Below are positions 44,067 to 55,100 of a stretch of DNA of 64,000 nt, in pieces. The position numbers and the translations under genes are program-made. Source of the DNA: Zea mays. Lineage: Eukaryota > Streptophyta > Magnoliopsida > Poales > Poaceae. The stretch lies in the NCBI RefSeq assembly GCF_902167145.1, contig NC_050104.1, positions 5,912,001-5,976,000 of the forward strand, given 5' to 3'. Every line of letters starts with the position of its first letter. The stretch's first letter is position 1. Under the pieces are notes generated by a model. That model did no database searches. It was not told the DNA's origin and was given only the letters and a program-made list of their open reading frames with translations.

Positions 44067-44789
44067 ATAGATTCTAGAGAGCCTCTAAGAAAACCACTGG
44101 CTGGTGCTACTTTTTCTTACGGGACAAGAGAGCCTCAACGCTCTGCGCAAGTGGACTTATCTGTAGCAGAGTTGTTACTCTGTAGTGAACATCTTTGTGC
44201 TTGGGCAACAATGCTCTTGTAGATCTGGTAGCTTGTTTGTGATAGTATTTGATCTGTCAGCTAAATTTGCTGGATTATTGTGCACAGAGAATGAGTCATT
44301 GGGAGGAAACTGTAGATGAACATTCTTGTATTGTTGAATAACAAGTGTATCTCCAATTGTATGTATAAGGAAAAGAAAAGGTTGCTGGGATCAGGTTGGA
44401 ATTCTATTTTACTGGTGTTTCCTTGCTCTTGTGCACTGATCTTTTTTTAGAATGCTAGAAATGCAGTGATTGCACAATAATGTTGTCAACCATTTTCACT
44501 TTAATACAAAATACAAGATAGTTTAAAAAGGACATGTATGTACGACGGTGGATAAATGTGTCATGTTGTTGTGTCTTGTAGGCATAAATAAGAATAAATA
44601 ATAGAGTGATTATCTTTCTTATTGAGTTTAATTATTTATGTTTTCTTTTTCTTTAATGGATGATGCGTGTTTATTGAATGGTGTAAGTTTTCTTTTATTT
44701 TGTATGTGTGCTATTAGAAAATCAGGAACAATTTGAAGGAGAACCTCAGAACCTTTGTGAAAAAGGTAAATGGACTTCACCGCCTGCAT
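44067..44789 (+). other. GAUT 3' UTR and downstream spacer
   Basis: The 3' UTR starts after the TGA at 44064-44066. There is no perfect AATAAA; GAATAACAAG near 44335 is a possible poly(A) signal. The DNA becomes AT-rich, and chromovirus LTR similarity begins around 44790. No further gene is visible. Confidence 0.5.
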
Positions 44790-46036
44790 ATTCTATTTGA
44801 TCCCAATCACATCATGATAATTATGTTTACTTTTTATGATATGCATAATTTTGATGGGATTACCTATATAGCAATACTTAGTCTTTACAAACCCAAATAC
44901 CTTGATTTAATCTGGGAATTATGCTATGCTTAAATAGTATGCTACCGCTTTAACTTAGCTTATTGATGTCACTCCTTTTATGTTGTTAATGTTACAAAGA
45001 TAAAGTTTATACTGCTATTGTTGTCAATTCGATAATTAACAAAATCATAAGTGTTGAATTGGACATGGAGTGATCACCCAGGAAAACAGTGCAATCATGG
45101 CTCTAGCTTTGCTAATTAACCTAATATGCCTAGTGCTTAGCAACCCTACCTAAAATATGGGAAAGAGAGAATGACAGTGGTTTGGTGGCAGCTCATGTTA
45201 ATATGGGGTGATAGTCTTAGCTAAAGTGGTACCTCTTCTAGAGGGTCACCAATACTGACGTGCGAACCTTTGCGGGTGGCTTTATACTAAATATATTTTA
45301 TGAAAACCTCATAGTGTATCCCTAGCCATTCACCTCAGAAGTGAATATGGGACTTGCAAACACAGGCTAGAAGGGATACACGGCTTGTGGTTAAAGTTGT
45401 ACCACCTCTGTAGAGTGTAAAAATGATATATCGGTCGTGCTCGGGGTTAAGAGCGACCTGAACCCTCACATGATAATCTAGCGTAAAGATGGAGATGAAA
45501 TTGTCATCCTTTTTTGGTTCAAGTGGTTGACTTAAGTGTTTTACTTAAGTGTTTTCAAGATAATGATTACTACTTATGATTAATTAGGTATTGGTAAATA
45601 CTTACACTTAGTAAATGGATGACACTAATAAAATTTTGACCAACTAAAATGTTAACCGCATAAACCCTAGCCTATCCTTGAGAGCTATGCATCTTCACCC
45701 CACTTGTTGAGTACCAACCATAAGTGTACTCACCCTTGCTTAGCTTTTGATGAGAAGCATGTGAAGAGGAATACTTTGGCAAAGACATTGATGATTTTTA
45801 GATCTAGAGATGTATCAGTCATCTTCCTGTGGGAGATTACCCTAGAATTCCGTTGTGCTTTTCTGAATAATGTTTAAGACAATTATGTCATTCGAGTTGT
45901 AATAAAGTACTCTACTCTTATTTACGATTTGAGCAATGTCTCTTTTGATATACTTGTGACATCAACATATGTGTGAAATGGATCATGACACACATATGCT
46001 ATGCATTCGGTTTTCCCCTAAAACCGGGTGTGACAC
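44790..46036 (+). repeat. Decayed chromovirus-type LTR, 3' portion
   Basis: It shares a run of landmarks with the LARD-like LTR (31565-32768). These include TTTTGATGGGA, GACATGGAGTGATCACCC, TAATAAAATTTTGACCAAC, and the end AAACCGGGTGTGACA followed by a PBS-like site. It is heavily diverged, so it is old. The left edge is not sharp. Confidence 0.75.
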
Positions 46037-46039
46037 AAG

Positions 46040-46051
46040 TGGAATCAAAGG
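46040..46051 (+). other. Decayed primer-binding site
   Basis: TGGAATCAAAGG, one or two changes from the TGGTATCAAAGC sites elsewhere in the window, placed just after the LTR end. Confidence 0.7.
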
Positions 46052-46198
46052 ATGCTGACCCTAGGTCGCTAGATTAGTTACAAATTGAAAGCCCAGTCTA
46101 TTCAAAACATGTCTTATTTTGTTCTCTTAAAAACCTACCGTGTACTGGCTTATCCTTCTTGTCTTCACTCTTCTAAAGTTTGTTTCTCGGTTGGTCAG

Positions 46199-46327
46199 AT
46201 GGCTATCGTCAAGAGGACTGCATGTAAGAGCATCGGTGGTTGTATCCGTATCAGCACTGGAGTCTTTCCACCACCTTCTCCACCTAAGGCTAGACCTTCA
46301 CACATCATGATGGATGACATCCTATAG
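46199..46327 (+). pseudogene. Start of a chromovirus first ORF with H3 tail-like N-terminus
   Basis: About 150 bp after the PBS, an ATG opens a 42-residue frame beginning MAIVKRTACKSIGG, then a Pro-rich segment (PPPSPP), and stops at a TAG. Readable codons continue briefly in frame after the stop until the inverted LTR at 46374. The position after the PBS equals that of the extra ORF at 11825 in the left chromovirus. The first residues match H3 (ARTKQTARKSTGG) at 8 of 13 positions. The remainder has been lost. Confidence 0.55.
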
Positions 46328-46373
46328 GCTTTGATGGGGGATTCTAAGACTAGAAGTTCAAGGATGAGGAAAC

Positions 46374-46752
46374 GACACACCCAGTTTTAAGGGCAAAATC
46401 GAATGCATAGCATATGTGTGTGAGGATCTATTTTCACACATATGTTGACATCACAAGTGTAATATATCAAATAAACAATGCATAAAAGTGTAAATAAAGA
46501 TTATAATAACATATTACACTTCGAACAGACATAATGTCTTAACCTTTATTCATCAAAGTACAACGAAACATGGACATCCTTCTACAGGAAGATTACCAGG
46601 GGTATCACTAGACTAGCATCCATCAAGTTCACCATCATAATCTTCATCTGCAAACTTCTGATCAAAATTAACCAAGGGTGAGCTCACTTATGGTGGGGGC
46701 TCAGCAACTGGGGTGAAAATGCAAGGTAAACAAGGTGAGGCTAAAGTTTAAT
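46374..46752 (-). repeat. Inverted chromovirus LTR end
   Basis: Reverse complement of the end of 44790-46036: CACACCCAGTTTT at 46376, then GCATAGCATATGTGTG, and the ATGTTGACATCACAAG segment. It runs to 46752, where a Sirevirus has inserted. Together with the plus-strand LTR it forms an inverted pair around about 340 bp. Confidence 0.75.
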
Positions 46753-48013
46753 TGAAAGGGAAATAGGGTTAACCATTTTCTATAAATAGATTTTGGTGGT
46801 TGACGACCAACACAAACCGTATGGACTAACTAGTTTGGCTAGATGTGATTTATCTCAGGTGCATAAGGTTCAACACAAACCAAGAAAGAAATTTAGTTAG
46901 GGACTCAATCAAAGATTGGAGCAAGACTTAAAGTGTGCTGGAATTTGGCGCACCGGACAGTGTCCGGTGCGCCAGCCGAGGCAGCCAGCAAACCAACCAC
47001 TCTCGGGTTTCTGCCAGGCGTGCTCCGCTATAATTTACCGGACTGTCCGGTCAGCCAGCGGAGCAACGGCTCCGTGCGCACCAACGGTCGACTGTGCAGA
47101 GCTACAGTGTGCAACAGTACCGCGGCAGAAGTCAGAGCGCAGAAGTTAGAGGGCACCGGACTGTCCGGTGCAGCTAGAAGACAAACGTCTCCAACGGTCA
47201 ACTGCTCTGAACCCTAACGGTTACGCTGATGTGGCACGCACCGGACAGTGCACAGTTTTGTCCGGTGGCGCACCGGACTGTCCGGTGGCGCACCGGACTG
47301 TCCGGTGCGCCCATCGCCAGCAGCCCTTGCCAACGGCTAGAAAGTGATTGGGGGCTATAAATACCCCCCCCCAACCACCACATTCATTGGCATCCAAGCA
47401 TTCTCAACATCTCATTCATTGCAAGAGCAAAAGACTCCACTCCAAGACACATTCAATAGATCAAATCCTCTCCAAGCCTCCAAATCAACTCAATTCCATT
47501 AGGGACTTGAGAGAGGGTGTTTAGTGTTCTTTTGTTGCTCTTGTCGCTTGGATTGCCTTCTTCCTTTCTCATTCTATTTCTCAAGTGCTTTGTAAGCAAA
47601 GCAAGAGACACCAAGTGTGTGGTGGCCCTTGCGGGTTCTAAGTGACCCGTGTGATTAAGGGAAGGTTCACTCGATCTAAGTGACCGTTTGAGAGAGAGGG
47701 AAAGGATTGAAATAGACCCAGCCTTTGTGGCCTCCTCAATGGGGACTAGGTTCTTTGGAACCGAACCTCGGTAAAACAAATCACCGTATCTACTCGCTTG
47801 ATTTGTTTGCCCTCTTTCCTCTCTCTAATGTTTCATTGCTAATATTAATTTAAGTTGGCTCCCATACGTTATCCGCATCCTTTGAGCAACTCCTAGCAAG
47901 AGAAACAATCTTTTGGACTTGAATTTAATTCTAACGCTAACCCCGACCTTAGTGTGTGTTTAAGTTTATAAATTTCAGATTTCGCCTATTCACCCCCCTC
48001 TAGGCGACTTTCA
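46753..48013 (+). repeat. 5' LTR of the pol-deleted Sirevirus (1261 bp)
   Basis: TGAAAGGG...ACTTTCA ends. Palindromic CCGGACTGTCCGG motifs cluster at 46943-47310. A GGGGGCTATAAATACC box near 47350 is a good TATA-type promoter, followed by a CA-rich leader. Confidence 0.9.
47350..47367 (+). promoter_or_regulatory. TATA box of the Sirevirus LTR promoter
   Basis: GGGGGCTATAAATACC contains a consensus TATAAATA. The same sequence recurs in the partial 3' LTR at about 51767-51783, so it is conserved between the two LTRs. Confidence 0.6.
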
Positions 48014-48062
48014 ATTGGTATCAAAGCCAGTGCTTCATTAAGAGTCTAACCAACTCGAAGTG

Positions 48063-50700
48063 ATGTCTGGAGATCATGCCAAGAGGGAGATCATGACCGA
48101 TGACAAGGCCGCGAGTTCGGGGAGGACTCTCTCAAGGGAGTCAGGCAACAAGTATAAGGAGGAATCCTCTTCCTCCATCAAGTCACATCGGAGAGGTGAC
48201 AAGAAGAAGAAGAAGATTAAGAAAGTGGTCTACTACGAGACCGACTCTTCGTCACCCTCCACGTCCGGCACCGAGTCGTCAACTACTTCTGAGCGCCATG
48301 AGCGCAAGAAGTATAATAAGATGCCCCTACGCTATCCCGTATTTCAAAGTGCGCTCCATTACTTTCCGTACCCCTAGGCAAACCACCATATTTTGATGGT
48401 GAAGATTATTGTATGTGGAGTGATAAAATGAGGCACCATCTAACCTCACTCCTCGAAAGTATTTGGGATATTGTTGAGTTTGGAGCGCAGGCACTAAAGG
48501 TGGGGGACGAGGACTACGACTCGGACGAGGCCGCCCAAATTAGGCACTTCAACTCACAAGCAACTTATATACTCCTCGCCTCTTTATGTCGAGAGGAGTA
48601 TAATAAGGTGCAAGGGTTGAAAAATGCCAAAGAAATTTGGGACGTCCTCAGAATTGTGCACGAAGGGGACGAGGTGATCAAGATCACCAAGCGCGAAACG
48701 ATCGAGGGAGAACTCGGTCGATTCGTCCTCAACAAAGGGGAAGAACCGCAAGCCATGTACAACCGGCTCAAGACAATGGTGAACCAAGTGTGCAACCTCG
48801 GGGGCACCAAATGGGATGACCATGAAATGGTCAAGGTTATTTTAAGATCCCTCGTATTTCGTAATCCTACTCAAGTTCAATTAATACGCGGGGATCCTAG
48901 ATATAAACAGATGTCTCCTGAGGAGGTAATTGGCAAGTTTGTGAGCTTTGAACTTATGATCAAAGACTCCAAACACATTGTCAACTAGGGGTAGGCACTT
49001 TTTTACCATAAACCGAAAATCGAACCATACCGAACCGAAATTTCGGTTTTTCGGTAGTTCGGTTTCGGTTTCTGTATCTAAGAAGTTCGGTTTTCGGTAT
49101 CGTAATCGGTTTTCACCGTATACCGAACCGAAATACCAAAAAAAAGAATACCAAACTTTATCAATTTTCAAATTTGACTATTAGATTATGTGAACTAAAT
49201 GTGTGATACAATTAAATTATTATTCACTTGTTTGTATGTGATGTATGATGTATCTCTAAATGTGCCTATATAATTTTTATTTTTAAAATTATGTGTAATC
49301 TATCATGTAAACTTGTTGTATGTATTGTCTTGAGTATAAGTTTGGTATTCGGTTTTTACAGAAAAACTGAAGTAAAAAAACCGAAACCGAATTTCTTGAT
49401 TTTTCATTTTCTAGAAAACCGATCGGTTTCTAATGTCTGAAGAACCAAAGTTTTTTAAAACCGAAAAACCGAACCGAAGTTTAGAAAAAACCCGAATGTC
49501 CAACCCTATTGTCAACTTAGAGCAAGGCGCCACCTCCACACCTGAGGTGCAACCCGTTGCATTCAAGGCAACAGAAGAGAAGAAGGAAGAGTCTACACCA
49601 AGTAGGCTTCCAATCGACGCCTCCAAGCTCGACAATGAGGAGATGGCGCTCATCATCAAGAGCTTCCGCCAGATCCTTAAGCAAAGGAGGGGAAAAGACT
49701 ACAAGCCCCACTCCAAGAGGGTGTGCTACCGGTGTGGTAAGTCCGGTCACTTTATCGCTAAATGTCCATACTCTAGTGAAAGTGACAGAGACAAAGACAA
49801 GAAGGGGAAGAAGAAGGAGAAGAACAGATACTACAAGAAGAAGGGTGGCGAGGCACATATGGGGCGCGAATGGGACTCCGACGAGAGCTCCACCGACTCT
49901 TCCTTCGACGAGGACACCGCCATCATCGTCGTCAACACGGGACTCCTCTTCCCCAACATCGGCCACAAGTGTCTCATTGCTAAGGACGGCAAAAAGAAGG
50001 TACACTCTAGAGCCACACCCAAATATACTACATCTAGTGATGAGGGTAGCTCTAGTGAAAATAAAGATGATTTAGTTTCTCTCTTTACCAACCTCACCAT
50101 GGACCAAAAGAAAAAAATTAAATGAATTAATTGAAACCATTAACGAGAAGGATGATCTCTTGGAATGCCAAGAAGACTTGCTCGTTAAGGAAAATAAAAA
50201 AATTGTTAAATTGAAAATGTCTATGCTCTAGAAGTAGAAAAATGTGAAAATTTGTCTAAGGAGCTTAGCATGTGCATTGATTCTATTTCATATCTTAGAA
50301 ATGAAAATGCTAATTTAGTTTCTAAGATTGAAAAACAAAATGTTTGCAATGATTCAATTTCTAGTCTTAGAATTGAGAATGATAAATTAAATGCTAAGAT
50401 TAAGGAATTAAATGTTTGCAAAACATCTACATCTACTGTTGAAAATGTCACCATTTGTACTAGATGTAGAGATATTAATGTTGAAGCTATTGATGATCAC
50501 CTCGCTATGATTAAACAACAAAATGATCACATAGCTACTTTAAATGCTAAAATTGCCGAGCATGAACTTGAAAATGAAAACTTTAAATTTGCTAGAAGCA
50601 TGCTCTATAATGGGAGACGCCCCGACATTAAGTATGGCATTAGGTTCCAACAAGGTAACCAAAGCAAATGTCAAGCTTAATGCCCCCAAGAAATTGTCTA
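48063..50700 (+). pseudogene. Sirevirus Gag, disrupted by frameshifts and a hAT MITE
   Basis: Starts MSGDHAKREI at 48063 with a Lys-rich N-terminus. A frame change occurs near 48350-48400. The UBN2-type core is open from about 48380 to the MITE at 48986. After the MITE the same protein resumes at 49509. A CCHC knuckle CYRCGKSGHFIAKC lies near 49724-49765, then an acidic serine-rich linker, then coiled-coil fragments with further shifts after 50120. It is about 30-40% similar by eye to the Gag at 496-2415, sharing the same block order. Confidence 0.82.
48986..49508. mobile_element. hAT-type MITE inside Sirevirus gag (523 bp)
   Basis: Perfect 8 bp duplications TTGTCAAC (48978-48985 and 49509-49516) flank terminal inverted repeats TAGGGGTAGGCA and TGTCCAACCCTA. 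Both ends are packed with CGGTTTTCGGT / ACCGAAAACCG-like words in both orientations, with an AT-rich centre. There is no transposase, so it is non-autonomous. Confidence 0.9.
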
Positions 50701-50880
50701 ATTTTGTTAAGGGCAAGGCTCCCATGGTTCAGGATAGTGAAAGCTATATTTTATATCCTGCAAACTATCCTGAGCATAAGATAGGAAAATTCATGCTAGG
50801 AAACCTCACACTATTTCTCATCATGCATTTATGTATAAGAATGAGGCTTCTAGCTCTAGGCATTCCACGCTCATGTTAAA

Positions 50881-51475
50881 ATGCCTAAAAGGAAAAGTCC
50901 TAATGCATCAAATGAACATAACATTTCATTTAGAACTTTTGATGCCTCTTATGTTTTAACTAACAAATCAGGCAAATTAGTTGCCAAATATGTTGGGGGC
51001 AAACACAAGAGTCCAAAGACTTGTGTTTGGGTACCCAAGGTACTTGTTTCTAATGACAAAGGACCCAAGACCATTTGGGCACCTCAGAACAAGGCATAAA
51101 CTTGCTTTGTAGGTTTATGCATCTGGTGGATCAAGTTGGATAATCGATAGCGGGTGCACAAACCACATGACAGGGGAGAAAAGGATGTTCTCCTCATACG
51201 AGAAATGAAGATCCTCAAAGAGCTATTACATTCGAGGATGAAAATCAAGGTTTGGTCAAAGGCTTGGGTAAAATTGCTATATCCCCTGACCATTCTATTT
51301 CCAATGTTTTTCTTGTAGATTCATTAGATTACAACTTGCTTTCTGTTTCTCAATTATGCAAAATGGGCTACAACTGTCTATTTACTGACGTAGGTGTTAC
51401 TGTCTTTAGAAGAAGTAATGATTCAATAGCATTTAAGGGAGTGCTAGATGGTCAGCTATACTTAGTTGATTTAAG
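50881..51475 (+). pseudogene. Sirevirus Gag tail, protease and start of Pol, truncated
   Basis: A 72-residue open stretch ends at TAA (51097-51099) after IWAPQNKA. In another frame the protease follows, with WIIDSGCTNHMTG (Asp codon 51146-51148). After it comes the stretch leading towards integrase (SLDYNLLSVSQLCKMGYNC near 51326-51382). Similarity ends near 51473, where LTR sequence begins directly. Confidence 0.8.
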
Positions 51476-52112
51476 GGACTGTCCGGTGAGTCAGCGGAGC
51501 AACGACTCCCTGCGCACCAACGGTCGACTGTACAGGGCTACAGTGCGCAATAGTACCGTGGTACAAGTCAGAGCGTAGAAGTTAGAGGGCACCGGACTGT
51601 CCGGTGTAGCTAGAAGACAAACGTCTCCAGCGGTCAAGTGCTTTGAACCCTAACAGTTGTGCTGACGTGGCGCGCACCGGACAGTGCATAGTGGCTGTCC
51701 GATGGCACACCGGACTGTCCGGTGCGCCCATCGCCAGCAGCCCTTGCCAACGGCTAGAAAGTGGTTGGGGGCTATAAATACCCCCCAACCACCACATTCA
51801 TTGCCATCCAAGCATTCTCAACATCTCATTCATTGCAAAAGCAAAAGACTCCACTCCAAGACACATTCAATAGATCAAATCCTCTCCAAGCCTCCAAATC
51901 AACTCAATTCCATTAGGGACTTGAGAGAGGGTGTTTAGTGTTCTTTTGTTGCTCTTGTCGCTTGGATTGCCTTCTTCCTTTCTCATTCTATTTCTCAAGT
52001 GCTTTGTAAGCAAAGCAAGAGACACCAAGTGTGTGGTGGTCCATACGGGGTCTAAGTGACCCATGTGATTAAGGAATGGCTCACTCAATCTAAGTGACCG
52101 TTTGAGAGAGAG
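51476..52112 (+). repeat. Partial 3' LTR of the pol-deleted Sirevirus
   Basis: It matches the 5' LTR from about 47042 to 47700 and then stops at GAGAGAG (52112), where a new LTR starts. The first ~290 bp of the LTR are missing on the left because of the internal deletion. Confidence 0.87.
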
Positions 52113-55100
52113 TGTAACACCCCAGGTGTTTATCGTCTGCTCGACCACGAGTGCAGACTTTAACACGTGATAGCGGTGAATAAAACGGATGCTAAATTTT
52201 AATCATCTTCGTCTATCGCGGTTTTAATATCGCATTTGTTTCTGTCTATTTAGACTCTTCCCAAGTTTTCACGAAATTTGGAACGTAATTGTTCTGAAAA
52301 TTTGTGAGTACTGTGCCTATTTAAAATTCATTTATTGCACGATACGAGTCTGGAAACTTCACTCAGTCCCGTGATTTTTCCCCAAATAAATTTATTAGAA
52401 TTGGACTCAATGGGTTATTTGAACCGGAACTAACCGAAACCAGAACAACAGTTAGTTGATTCACTTTTCTATTTAAAATCCAAGAAAAACAAGATGTAGG
52501 ATTGTTAATCGAATTGTTCTCAAATCGAATATTCGGATAGCGGGTGAAGCTCGTCTGATTTCAATTAAATCTAACGCCGATGAAAATATTGTAACCAAAA
52601 TCATTTTAATTTGGTTCTTTTACACCTTTCCAAATTCTAGCCTCGATCTTCGGCTGATATTTAAGCTTTTATTTGAATTTCCGAGTAAAAAGGGAAGAAA
52701 TGAAAATATCTTCACAAATTTGTTTTCAGTCGCCTCTATCCCTATCTGCGGTCGCCGCTCTTTCCCTGATTTTTTCATGCGCACGAGCCGCGGCCTTATC
52801 TCCTGGTCGTGCTTTCTTCTTCCTCGCACAGCCAGACACCGCTCGGCTCTCTAGTGCCCAGCCGAGCTCCCCATGGCGTGCCCTCCCTGCATCCATGGCC
52901 ACTGTGCAGCTCCCTGCTCCTCCCTCCTCCAGCCGCGCGCAACCGGCTTCTCCTCCACGTGCCCCTGCTACCATGGCTGGCGCGCTCTCTCTCTCTCTCT
53001 CCAGCGCCGCGCCCCTCCCCCTCCCCTCTGCTCGCTCGCGCCCGGCCGGAGCTCCCTAGCTCACCGACGTTTCTCCCTGTGCGCCGTGGCTTCCCTTTCA
53101 CCGAGCTCCCTCAGCCATGGCGCGCCCCTCTCCCTGAGTTCCTTCCCCAGCCGCGCGCTCTGGAGCACCCCTGCGCGCGCGTCCTCTCATGGCGTCCAGT
53201 CGCTCGCTCCACAGCTCAGATCTTGCCCATGGCGGCTCCCCCTGCTCGGCACCGCCTCGAGCTCGCTATGCCGTGCGCCCTGCTCTCTGTTGCTGCTCGT
53301 CGGTGCTCTGCCATGGAGCTCGCCCGCGACGCTCGGCGTTCTGTCTGTTCGTGCTTGCCCCTGCGTCAACCCCATCATCACGCCGGTATCCTGCTCGTGA
53401 GTTTCTCCTGCGCACTATGGTGCTGGCCAGTCTTCTCTTCCAGCTCGCTCCCTTCGCTAGCCGTCCTAGCTCCAATCCATGGCGCTCGGCACCTACACTC
53501 CATGGTCCTGGGCGACAACACAGAGTGTGTGGTCGCCGACCCGACAGCCGCCATTCCCTGCTCGGTCATGGCAACTGGCCACCGCGCCCCTGCTTCCGGC
53601 TCCCTGTCCTCCCATGGAGCCCAGCGCCGCCTCGAACCTGCCATGTCCGTTGCAGGTCGTTGATCTCCTATTTGCCCTGGACAGCGCCTCGACGCCCCAT
53701 CACAGCAGCCCGTCGTGGAACTCTAGTGTTTGTCGTTGATTTCCGGTCATCTCCGACCTTTGTCTCGCCATCGTCGTTCGGTCGCCTCGCCTCGATGCTA
53801 GCTCCTACATGACGTCTCCGATTTGTGTTCACTCCAAAATCCGAGAAGATTAGGCGTAGAAGGAAACAAATTAGTACGCAGCCGGAGAATTCTCGATGTG
53901 GAAGAAGAAGTGTGATTCGATGCGACACTCACCATATATTCGGGGAAATGCTAGAGCTGAAAGGCGTCATCAATTTCATGGTTTCAAGTCAGAATTAATT
54001 ATGGTAAGCTAATTCGCCACTTCCAATAATTGGTTTAATGGATGGATTGATAGATATGTATGTCGCGACGATTACCCCGCTTGTAGCATAGGCACGCGTT
54101 TATTAGACGCTTGTTGGAATACGGGAGCTACATGTAGCGTGATGATTGTGTTCACGATTGTGAAGTCGTCGTGTCGTGTAGCTAAGTTTAGGTTCAAAAA
54201 CATAGGTTATGAGAGAAGAATTAAATCGGTGTTTCGTATCTGATGAGTGGTCGAATTAACGTTATGGAAAGTAGGTCTTGTGTTTGTGTTTCTAGTGTCT
54301 AGTCAAAGTATAGCATATGGCGGGTTTCGTTTAATTGTATGGAGTCAGTGCCCTGTTGTGATATCCATGATGCTTTATGCTTGTTGATTGATGAAATATC
54401 ATAGATGGATCATTTAGATTAATAATCTTGAATAAGTATTTATTCTTGTCCTAAATATTGAGAAGCAAGTGATGTCATTAGGTCTATTTCCGTTAAATTT
54501 GAAAACGTCTAAGCGGCCCTCGTTCATTAATGTTTTAAGTCGTTAGGCCTTAAAATTATAGTCTTATAAAGATCTAAAATCCTTGATAATACTCTACTTA
54601 CGAGACTATGAAATAGTAATTTTAAAGTTAATTATAAAGCTACTAATTGTTATTCTAAGTCCGAGGTATACTAGATTAATTAACCTCAGTATTGTTAGTC
54701 TTTGGTATTATGTGTTAGCTAAGAAAGATATAAAATTCATGCTTAGTGTGTTGTTTTTGATGTTGAGCTAGCACCAGATGAGCATAAGAAGCATGAATAT
54801 TATCGTTAGTATTATATCGACAGCTGGCGTTTCTTGTAATTGGTTCTAAGGACTTGTTAGTAGTGTGTAATCCTCGACCGTATAACATTATCTAGTATTG
54901 TGCTAGTTCTTTTTAAATTCATACATGTGCATTATGCATTTCATTTAGGTACGATAATTAATCACGTGATGCGAAGGATCAGAACTGAGTCGACCACAAG
55001 ATGCTGGAAAGCGTGAGCCATTCGCAAGGTGATGCGGATGAACGAACCTGAAGATGGATAGACGGAGCAAGTATCAGAACAAAGGCTGATCGCCAAGTGG

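Larger units (their letters stand above)
46753..52112 (+). mobile_element. Sirevirus with pol deleted, interrupted 3' LTR
   Basis: The order is: 5' LTR (46753-48013), PBS (TGGTATCAAAGC, 48016-48027), damaged gag, protease start, abrupt junction near 51473, then a partial 3' LTR up to 52112, where another LTR has inserted. The Gag type matches the left Sirevirus, but the LTR start (TGAAAGGGAAATAGGG) is a different subfamily. Integrase, RT and RNase H are gone. A 523 bp hAT MITE sits in gag. The 5' flanking pentamer is TTAAT (46748-46752); its partner is not in the window. Confidence 0.87.

Noticed and set aside
52809..53663. Long plus-strand open frame of 284 codons and overlapping frames
   Set aside because: Three frames and the opposite strand are open together in a GC-rich, low-complexity LTR part. 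The amino-acid content is Ser/Pro/Ala/Arg only, with no motif and no splice context.
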